Shown in pieces: positions 1 to 4,648 of a stretch of 5,103 nt of DNA (the first letter of the stretch is position 1; the number at the start of each line of letters is the position of its first letter). Under the pieces are notes generated by a model that saw only the letters and a program-made list of their open reading frames with translations, did no database searches and was not told the origin of the DNA. The position numbers and the translations under genes are program-made. The DNA comes from an uncultured Selenomonadaceae bacterium (GTDB taxonomy: Bacteria; Bacillota; Negativicutes; Selenomonadales; Selenomonadaceae), in assembly GCA_905235425.1 (NCBI GenBank), contig CAJOKY010000189.1, positions 1-5,103 on the forward strand, given 5' to 3'.

Positions 1-155
1 CCGGTATCAACGTGCGGAGTAAATTCCGGTTTATTTTTACCGCGCAAAATTTTTGCAACTTCCGCCGCGAGACGCCCGACAACTTGACCTTCAGCGTCGA
101 TTATATACCATTTCTTTTCGACACTGCCGGGCTTTGCCATATACGTATCTTTCAT
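1..155 (-). CDS. rplM: Ribosomal protein L13, N-terminal fragment (runs off left edge)
   Basis: This encodes large-subunit ribosomal protein L13, an early-assembling 50S protein that binds 23S rRNA. Only the first 51 codons are in the window; the gene continues past base 1. Translating the minus strand from 155 gives an N-terminus beginning MKDTYMAKPG, followed by KKWYIIDAEGQVVGRLA, a LRGKNKPEFTPH stretch and a final HVDT. These are the hallmark blocks of bacterial L13 (the W-Y-x-x-D-A, GRLA and TPHVDTG motifs). The start at 155 is chosen over the in-frame Met at 140 because a GGAGG ribosome binding site (minus strand, 170-166) sits 10 bases upstream of it. rplM is normally followed by rpsI (S9); that gene would lie outside the window. 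It is transcribed divergently from the sheath/tube genes and is a core gene functionally unrelated to them. The identification is firm. Confidence 0.97.
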   Translation of the reverse strand, partial: MKDTYMAKPGSVEKKWYIIDAEGQVVGRLAAEVAKILRGKNKPEFTPHVDT

Positions 156-226
156 AAAAATTTTTCCTCCGAGTACATACTAAAGAACGTCCAAACGTCC
201 GGGGCTGTGAACTTTGAACTGTATGC
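156..226 (-). promoter_or_regulatory. rplM 5' leader with small hairpin; candidate L13 autoregulatory leader
   Basis: The region between the predicted start site and the rplM start codon can fold. On the minus strand GGACGT-TTGG-ACGTTC (200-185) forms a 6-bp stem with a four-base loop. GCATAC (226-221) can pair with GTATGT (180-175) as an outer closing stem just upstream of the GGAGG site. If transcription starts at 224 or later, the outer stem loses its first bases. L13 leaders that sense L13 are known in Bacillota, so autoregulation is plausible. I cannot match this one to a covariance model by eye. Seen: the pairings. Inferred: the function. Confidence 0.4.
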
Positions 227-229
227 GCT

Positions 230-258
230 ATGATAATCAAAACTCTGCCCATTGTCAA
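230..258 (-). promoter_or_regulatory. Sigma-A-type promoter of rplM
   Basis: On the minus strand there is a perfect -35 TTGACA (258-253), a 17-base spacer, and a -10 TATCAT (235-230, five of six consensus bases). Transcription should start near base 222-226, giving an rplM leader of about 70 bases. Position, orientation and near-consensus quality make this a confident prediction of a strong housekeeping promoter, as expected for a ribosomal protein gene. Confidence 0.85.
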
Positions 259-265
259 GAGTTTT

Positions 266-293
266 AGGGATTAGGGAGCAGGGATTAGGGAAC
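266..293. repeat. Two tandem copies of a 14-bp repeat
   Basis: AGGGATTAGGGAGC (266-279) is followed directly by AGGGATTAGGGAAC (280-293), differing at one base. The repeat lies just upstream of the rplM -35 box. It resembles the short GGGATTA-type intergenic repeats common in bacterial genomes. No function is visible. Confidence 0.8.
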
Positions 294-356
294 AGATTTT
301 TTAACATATAACTTAACCTTGTCGCATTTATAGAGTGTGTTTAAAAACAGTTACCT

Positions 357-370
357 TGAAAACGTTTGCA
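357..370 (+). promoter_or_regulatory. cre-like site (possible CcpA operator)
   Basis: TGAAAACGTTTGCA matches all eight fixed positions of the catabolite-responsive element TGNAANCGNTNNCA that CcpA binds in Bacillota. It lies about 100 bases upstream of the -35 box of the sheath-gene promoter, compatible with activation or distal control. One match by chance in a window of this size is not very unlikely, so this is a candidate only. Confidence 0.35.
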
Positions 371-411
371 CTTTAGAAATTTTGCTGATGTTAATACTAA
401 AATTTTTTTCA

Positions 412-440
412 TTAATAAATTTTTAATTTTCGAGTATAAT
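412..440 (+). promoter_or_regulatory. Possible upstream promoter toward the sheath gene
   Basis: There is a perfect TATAAT -10 hexamer (435-440), with a weak -35 TTAATA (412-417, four of six bases) 17 bases upstream. The flanks are very AT-rich, which can help RNA polymerase but also produces chance matches. It would be a second start site upstream of the better promoter at 474-502. Confidence 0.4.
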
Positions 441-473
441 TAGCAGAAAGTATTTTAGAGCGATTAATTTTTT

Positions 474-502
474 TTGACAAATTTTAATATTTGTTTTAAA
501 AT
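474..502 (+). promoter_or_regulatory. Main predicted promoter of the sheath/tube operon
   Basis: There is a perfect -35 TTGACA (474-479), a 17-base spacer, and a -10 TAAAAT (497-502, five of six bases). Transcription would begin near base 509, giving a leader of about 70 bases before the GTG start at 580. An upstream T tract (469-475) could act as an UP-like element. This is the best-scoring promoter visible ahead of the operon. Confidence 0.75.
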
Positions 503-541
503 CTTAACGAATTAATTGATTTTTAGAAATTTTTGATTATA

Positions 542-551
542 GTTGTACAAC
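542..551 (+). promoter_or_regulatory. 10-bp perfect palindrome in the operon leader
   Basis: GTTGTACAAC is a perfect inverted repeat inside the predicted 5' untranslated region, about 40 bases after the -10 box and 15 bases before the ribosome binding site. It could be half of, or a whole, repressor operator. It could also be chance in AT-rich DNA. No known regulator is recognised. Confidence 0.25.
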
Positions 552-579
552 ATAAAATTTTATTGAGGGAGGTTTGTTT

Positions 580-2772
580 GTGGCAAAAATTATTAATCAA
601 ACAAACGGCACAATGCTTTTCGAGGAGATTAATCCCGAAAAATTGGACTTGCTGACGTTGGTCGGTGATGTTAAAGGTTTTGACAGCCTTTCCGACGAAA
701 AAGTTCAAGAGATACTTGAAACGCTTAGCGTGAAAAGTTTTGATGAATTTATTGAAAAGTTTGATCCCGTCGTTTACTCTTTCTTCAATGCGAACAATCA
801 AAAGGTTATGTACACATTGAAAAAGCCGGAGTCCATTCCGGATGACCTTTTAACGGAAATTCATCTCAACTTGCAAAATGATTTTCTGCGTATGTTATTG
901 ACGCTTGTCGATACAAAACGCTCACAGGGTTTGCTTAACGTTGATTTTAAATTTGAAAATCTCACGGATTTAATTTCACCGCACAAAATCATTGAAGATA
1001 TTAAGCAAAATCGTAAGGAATTGCGCTACGTCTATTCGCAGTACGTGCAACTTGAAGACGAAGACCCCAAGAAATTGGATCTCGGCGACAAGCTTAACGT
1101 TATGATGGAAGAAGCCAGCGTCAATTACAACAACGTCATGGCAATGCTGCCGCTTGCGATTGAAGATATTAAAACGCGCTTGCTTTTAACTTCCGGCGGC
1201 GGCGGTGCAGATGCCACACCTTTGGCGCTCGGAGTACTTACAATGGGCGAAGGCGGCGAACTCAAAGTTATTGAGGCTCCGAAAGAAGAAAAATCTACCG
1301 CGCTTGTCACGCTCGACGATAAGGTTAATGAAGGCTTAATCGAAGTTATCGGCGACGATTACGTAGCTCTCAACGAAGACAATCACAACGATTACGTCAA
1401 AGCGCTTGTCACGCGTACTTTCTGCCCGTTGCCTTCGACTATGGTCAGCACGGTTGACGTTGCGAAAGAAATTGAAAACTATAACGCCTACCTGCAATTT
1501 TATAAGCAGTCTAAAGACGACTTCATTAAAACCGTCAAGCCGCTTATTGAAAAGATTCTCGGCGTTCGTCTCTTCTTTGAACAGTATCCTTCAAAACTGC
1601 GCGGCATGAAACCGACTCTGCTTATTACGAATATCAGCAACGAAATGATGGCTAAGACGCCGAATATTCCGCGCTTGATAACGTACCTTAACACGGTAAA
1701 CGCCAAAAATAATTTCGACCATACGATTTGGTACGCAATTTTCCCGTCAGTAGCATTCGCGGCAAGCGGAAAAACTAAATTGTCGCGTATGAGATTTAAA
1801 GGCAACACCGAAACTATTAACACCGACGTAAATTCCATTGAATCGCTTACGCGCATTCTCGACGTGTTGAAAGATTTTCGTATTCAATGTTTCTTCAGTT
1901 TCGCGTCGCACGAAAAAAATACTTTCAACGCTATGGCTACTGAAGGTATTGACAAGTACATTGATAAATCCATGCCGCTTACAAGTAAAGCGTTCAGTGA
2001 ATATGCAATTCCGTGTTTCCCCAACTTCACGATTATTCCTAAGGATAAATCCGGCGTTGTGCTTGATACAAAAATGACGCTTACAGAAAATAATCTCGCC
2101 GAAATGTCGCAAGCCAAGCAGGATATTATGAAACTTTGGATTGACGGCGTATATGTCGGAGCCGCGTACGTTGCAGCAGGTATTGTTGCCGCTTACCAAG
2201 ACCCCGAATATCTCAAAATGATCTTCCGCCACAATATCGATAATGAATTGCCGGGCGTACGTTTTGACCTTGAAGAAGGCGATAATTCGCTGATGGTTTA
2301 CACGACGCTTGCTAAGGAAATTACCGGCTTTACTGCGCCGATTAAAGACGAAATTAACAAAAAATGTTTCGGCTTTGTATTCTCCTCTGAAAATGCAGTT
2401 TTCAACGGTCTTCCCGTTACCAACATTATGGTTTATAAGACGCGCAATTTGCTCTACGACGAAGAAAACGGCGTATATGAACCGATTTACAAGACTCAAG
2501 TCACGACGTACATTGAAAGAATGTTGCGCAATATGAGCAGTGACTTCAAGCAGGATAAAATTATTCGTTTCTTCAGCAGCAATCCCAATTCTCAATCCAG
2601 CAAGTGGCTTGATAAGCGCGAAAAACTCAACGCGATTATCGGTACAGGCGATGCGATTGACTACTTTATTGATGAAGACAACGGCATTTGTACTCTTAAC
2701 ATTACATTTAACGGCAATGTCAAGAATCTTGAGATTGAGACTAGCCGCACCACCTCGACAAAACACGTTTAA
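580..2772 (+). CDS. Putative contractile sheath protein (TssC/phage-sheath-like), 730 aa
   Basis: The GTG start at 580 is chosen because AGGGAGG (566-572) lies 7 bases upstream; the in-frame TTG at 574 is too close to it. Residues 1-205 are mainly charged and helical, including a segment at 121-159 loosely like the helical region of TssB. An SGGGG linker (205-209) and an acidic, probably flexible stretch follow. From about 285 the protein is mixed alpha/beta. The block YVGAAYVAAGIVAAYQDPEY (525-544), with LPGVRFDL soon after, and the terminal part (VTTYIERML near 641, WLDKREKL, then a final CTLNITFNG strand) resemble the end of phage/T6SS sheath subunits. There is no signal peptide or membrane segment, so it is cytoplasmic. 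TssC is usually about 500 residues, so this would be an enlarged or TssB-TssC-like fused form. Two tube-like genes downstream support the role. The CDS is certain; the function is inferred from weak motifs and context. Confidence 0.65.
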   Translation: MAKIINQTNGTMLFEEINPEKLDLLTLVGDVKGFDSLSDEKVQEILETLSVKSFDEFIEKFDPVVYSFFNANNQKVMYTLKKPESIPDDLLTEIHLNLQNDFLRMLLTLVDTKRSQGLLNVDFKFENLTDLISPHKIIEDIKQNRKELRYVYSQYVQLEDEDPKKLDLGDKLNVMMEEASVNYNNVMAMLPLAIEDIKTRLLLTSGGGGADATPLALGVLTMGEGGELKVIEAPKEEKSTALVTLDDKVNEGLIEVIGDDYVALNEDNHNDYVKALVTRTFCPLPSTMVSTVDVAKEIENYNAYLQFYKQSKDDFIKTVKPLIEKILGVRLFFEQYPSKLRGMKPTLLITNISNEMMAKTPNIPRLITYLNTVNAKNNFDHTIWYAIFPSVAFAASGKTKLSRMRFKGNTETINTDVNSIESLTRILDVLKDFRIQCFFSFASHEKNTFNAMATEGIDKYIDKSMPLTSKAFSEYAIPCFPNFTIIPKDKSGVVLDTKMTLTENNLAEMSQAKQDIMKLWIDGVYVGAAYVAAGIVAAYQDPEYLKMIFRHNIDNELPGVRFDLEEGDNSLMVYTTLAKEITGFTAPIKDEINKKCFGFVFSSENAVFNGLPVTNIMVYKTRNLLYDEENGVYEPIYKTQVTTYIERMLRNMSSDFKQDKIIRFFSSNPNSQSSKWLDKREKLNAIIGTGDAIDYFIDEDNGICTLNITFNGNVKNLEIETSRTTSTKHV

Positions 2773-2775
2773 TTG

Positions 2776-2800
2776 AATTAAGAATTAAGAATTAAAAATT
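2776..2800. repeat. Left inverted repeat flanking the four-helix-bundle pseudogene
   Basis: AATTAAGAATTAAGAAT (2776-2792) is the exact reverse complement of 3172-3188. The overlapping GAATTAAAAATT (2789-2800) is the reverse complement of 3157-3168. The repeat starts three bases after the stop codon of the sheath gene and ends five bases before the ATG of the decayed gene. Confidence 0.85.
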
Positions 2801-2804
2801 AAAA

Positions 2805-3165
2805 ATGAAAGAATCAAATGTAATTGTCAGTAAGAGTATGGATTTTTGCTGTGAGGATTGTTAATCTGTACAAATATTTAACGAAATAAAAATCGGAATA
2901 CATTTTAGCCAAGCAATTATTGCGTAGCGGAACAAGTATCGGCGCTAATGTCAATGAAGCTGTTCGCGCACAATCCACAGCAGATTTCCTTTCTAAAATG
3001 CACATTGCACTTAAAGAAGCCGGCGAAACCGAATATTGGATTAAACTTTTAGAAAAAACTGATTATCTCTCCAAAGTTCAAGCCGCCGGCATTTTGAAAG
3101 ATTGCGAAGAGCTGATAAAAATTCTGTTATCCATCCTAAAAACTACTAAAGGAAAAAATTTTTAA
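2805..3165 (+). pseudogene. Four-helix-bundle protein (S23 / 23S rRNA intervening-sequence type), disrupted
   Basis: The family is small helical proteins of about 120 residues, first known from genes inside 23S rRNA intervening sequences; their role is unclear. Reading from the ATG at 2805 gives MKESNVIVSKSMDF. An extra T in the T5 run (2843-2847) then breaks the frame. The next frame continues AVRIVNLYKYLT, meets a TAA (2887-2889) where one substitution from GAA would restore a codon, and goes on through AKQLLRSGTSIGANVNEAVR, the family signature, then LSKMHIALKEAGETEYWIKL, to the stop at 3165. The two parts together give a full-length family member, so it carries one frameshift and one nonsense codon. 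An intact C-terminal fragment could start at TTG 2920, but no good ribosome binding site precedes it. It sits between sheath and tube genes with inverted repeats on both sides, so it looks like an insertion unrelated to the operon. Confidence 0.88.
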
Positions 3166-3188
3166 TTCTACATTCTTAATTCTTAATT
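3157..3188. repeat. Right inverted repeat flanking the four-helix-bundle pseudogene
   Basis: ATTCTTAATTCTTAATT (3172-3188) is the exact reverse complement of 2776-2792, and AATTTTTAATTC (3157-3168) is that of 2789-2800. It overlaps the end of the pseudogene and stops 13 bases before the ribosome binding site of the first tube gene. The pair could fold into a long-range stem in the operon transcript. No clear target-site duplication is visible outside it. Confidence 0.85.
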
Positions 3189-3216
3189 AAAATTTTGATT
3201 GAAAGGAGAAATTTTA

Positions 3217-3642
3217 ATGGGATTTCGTTTGAAAGTCACCGGCGGCAAAGATATTGAAATGAATGAAGGTATCCTCACCGCCGTAAACTTTATTTCAGAA
3301 ACGCCGGAAAATGCCAATGCGCGTTCAACAGATTTGGGCGTAATTTTGAGAATTGCCGGCAGAATAAATTTTTCTCTCGGCGCAGAGCTTGAAGACGCTA
3401 CAGTTGAGTTGGCTAATTGGGCGTTAATGCCTTCGGATCAAGCGAATTGCTATCGCAATGTTCAAATTCAAGTTGTAAGCGGCGGGCAAATAGTTCGTCA
3501 GTACACCTACCCCAACGCTTTTGTCATGGACTATATGGAGGATTTGAACGACGAAGAAGGCGTCGGCACGTGGACTTTGCTTTTAAAGCAGAAGAAAGAT
3601 TTAACCGATAAAATTGAATTGAAGGGTAATTTTGAAGCTTAG
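3217..3642 (+). CDS. Putative Hcp/gp19-like inner tube protein, first paralog (141 aa)
   Basis: The ATG at 3217 is the start because GAAAGGAG (3201-3208) lies 8 bases upstream; a TTG at 3199 overlaps that site and is rejected. The protein has no signal or membrane segment and is rich in predicted beta strands. Landmarks are NARSTDLGV (34-42), W near 68, then CYRNVQIQVVSGG followed by RQYTYPNAFVMDY (94-106) and a final GTWTLLLKQKKD block. The pattern of a strand, a turn and [W/Y]-x-x-x-NAF, followed by an acidic loop and another strand, is like the second half of phage gp19/Hcp tube subunits, whose hexamers stack inside the sheath. Length (Hcp about 160, phage tubes about 140-170) and position after a sheath-like gene agree. 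Relatives may carry uninformative database names. The CDS is certain; the tube role is a well-supported inference. Confidence 0.72.
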   Translation: MGFRLKVTGGKDIEMNEGILTAVNFISETPENANARSTDLGVILRIAGRINFSLGAELEDATVELANWALMPSDQANCYRNVQIQVVSGGQIVRQYTYPNAFVMDYMEDLNDEEGVGTWTLLLKQKKDLTDKIELKGNFEA

Positions 3643-3654
3643 GTGGTGATATAA

Positions 3655-4083
3655 ATGGCATTAGCTTTCAGTACGGCAGATCCCGCAATTACACTTGAAG
3701 AAGAAAGCACCAAGAAGATAATTTTTAGGGTTGAAATTCCGCAGGACAGCCGCGCCCGCACAAAAGACGTTGGTGTAACGTTGACGGTTATCGGCAAGAT
3801 TATGGCGGATACTGCATCGGCAGGCACTGCGGCAGACAGTACCGCAAAACTTATGGAATGGTCGGTTGTACCTTCCGAAAAGAAAGAGGCTTATCGTAGC
3901 ATCACACTCAAAGTAAAAAGCGGCGGCATTGTGACGCGTCAATACGAAATGCCGAACGCTTTTATAGTAGACTACTCCGAAAACTTTGATAATGCTGACG
4001 GTATCGGCGAATTTGTACTTAAACTCCAGCAGATGAAAAATAAACTCGCTGACGTTAAAGTTACCGGCGGCTTTTCTGAATAA
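3655..4083 (+). CDS. Putative Hcp/gp19-like inner tube protein, second paralog (142 aa)
   Basis: It starts 12 bases after the first tube gene, with AGGTGGTGA (3641-3649) as ribosome binding site, so the two are co-transcribed. It is clearly a paralog of its neighbour: both share a P-x-x-x-x-A-R-[ST]-x-D-[LV]-GV block (here RARTKDVGV), then W-[AS]-[LV]-[MV]-PS, YR, SGG, RQY, the PNAF[VI]-x-DY motif (here 100-106), G-[VI]-G, Q-x-K and a terminal G-x-F. The N-terminus differs strongly (MALAFSTADP instead of MGFRLKVTGG), and the loop near residues 50-62 is Ala/Thr/Gly-rich. Extracellular contractile systems and some tails use more than one tube-fold protein, one forming the tube and another the adaptor at the baseplate, so the two may be specialised. 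An intrinsic terminator follows 21 bases after the stop. The CDS is certain; which paralog does what cannot be told. Confidence 0.72.
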   Translation: MALAFSTADPAITLEEESTKKIIFRVEIPQDSRARTKDVGVTLTVIGKIMADTASAGTAADSTAKLMEWSVVPSEKKEAYRSITLKVKSGGIVTRQYEMPNAFIVDYSENFDNADGIGEFVLKLQQMKNKLADVKVTGGFSE

Positions 4084-4104
4084 GAATTTTTAACCGATTA
4101 CTTT

Positions 4105-4141
4105 GGACGGCTGATTGTAAATGTTAGCCGTCCTTTCTTTT
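4105..4141 (+). terminator. Intrinsic terminator after the second tube gene
   Basis: GGACGGCT (4105-4112) and AGCCGTCC (4126-4133) form a perfect 8-bp GC-rich stem with a 13-base loop; a G-T and an A-T pair can extend it. TTTCTTTT (4134-4141) follows. It lies between the tube gene and the DnaJ-like gene, and I see no convincing promoter after it. It therefore probably attenuates rather than ends the operon, lowering expression of the downstream genes. Confidence 0.8.
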
Positions 4142-4156
4142 AGGAAACGGAAAATT

Positions 4157-4648
4157 ATGAATTACTACGAAATACTGGGCGTGAATCGGGACGCTACAAT
4201 TAAAGATATAAAAAAAGCCTACAAAGCATTGGCGAAAAAGTGGCATCCTGATTTAAATCGTGATAATATAAAAGTCGCCGAAGAAAAAATGAAAGAGCTT
4301 AATATTGCGTACACAACTCTTTCAGACGAAGTGGCACGAATTGACTACAACAAAAAGCTTGACGCCGAGTCTAAAACTTCTGCAAAGACAGGCTCCACTA
4401 CACAAAGTCAGAGTGGGCAAAAGCAACGTCAAAGTACTTCGCAACGTCAAAGTAGTGCACCAACTTCCGACAAAGTGGATTTTGAAAATATTCACAGCAG
4501 TTTTGAAAGTTTTTTCGGCTTTAATCCAAAAACTAAGGAAGTTACCAACGAAGACAAGCTGAATACCTTCGCAAGTGACAGGAAGAAGAAAAATCCGCTT
4601 GACACGACGGACCTTTTTGAAAAATTTATGGGCTTTAAAGTTAAATGA
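4157..4648 (+). CDS. Small J-domain (DnaJ-like) co-chaperone, 163 aa
   Basis: J-domain proteins stimulate the ATPase of Hsp70 (DnaK) and direct it to particular clients. Residues 1-69 are a full J domain: NYYEILGV at the start, helix II KKAYKALAKKW, the essential HPD at 30-32, helix III with MKELNIAYTTLSD, and RIDYNKKL at its end. Residues 70-105 form a Gln/Ser/Thr-rich linker. The tail (106-163) is unlike DnaJ: there is no Gly/Phe region, zinc finger or substrate domain, but it has two similar motifs, FESFFGF (116-122) and FEKFMGF (154-160). The ATG at 4157 is taken as start; the ATG at 4121 lies inside the terminator loop and would add 12 residues foreign to the J domain. The ribosome binding site is weak (AGGA, 4142-4145). 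The gene overlaps the FHA gene by ATGA. It is likely a dedicated co-chaperone of this system; its client is unknown. Confidence 0.9.
   Translation: MNYYEILGVNRDATIKDIKKAYKALAKKWHPDLNRDNIKVAEEKMKELNIAYTTLSDEVARIDYNKKLDAESKTSAKTGSTTQSQSGQKQRQSTSQRQSSAPTSDKVDFENIHSSFESFFGFNPKTKEVTNEDKLNTFASDRKKKNPLDTTDLFEKFMGFKVK
4423..4454 (+). repeat. 14-bp exact direct repeat in the DnaJ-like linker
   Basis: GCAACGTCAAAGTA occurs at 4423-4436 and 4441-4454. The 18-base period is in frame, giving repeated QRQS units in the Gln/Ser-rich linker. This suggests linker growth by duplication and possible length variation between strains. Confidence 0.75.

Larger units (their letters stand above)
294..473. other. 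AT-rich divergent intergenic region without a gene
   Basis: This stretch lies between the rplM promoter and the promoter for the sheath gene. I see no supportable coding region or RNA gene in it. It contains a cre-like palindrome (357-370) and a possible second, weaker promoter (412-440), both described separately. Confidence 0.7.

Noticed and set aside
12..233. Plus-strand open frame at the left edge
   Set aside because: It is antisense to rplM, its leader and its promoter, and is explained entirely by those features.
1747..2766. Long open frame (339 codons) on the minus strand inside the sheath gene
   Set aside because: It is a fully antisense shadow of a strongly supported gene. It has no ribosome binding site of note, an odd composition and no recognisable domain. 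It arises from codon bias in the real gene.
2805..3165. Diversity-generating retroelement (Avd is also a four-helix bundle)
   Set aside because: No reverse transcriptase and no template/variable repeat pair is seen. The sequence fits the S23/IVP type with its SGTSIGANVNEA signature better.
2776..3188. Insertion sequence with its own transposase, or a CRISPR-like array
   Set aside because: Only one inverted-repeat pair is present. There is no transposase, no regularly spaced repeats and no clear target duplication.
4121..4156. Upstream ATG extending the DnaJ-like protein by 12 residues
   Set aside because: It begins in the terminator loop, encodes the hairpin and T-tract, and lacks a ribosome binding site. 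The J domain starts naturally at the ATG at 4157.
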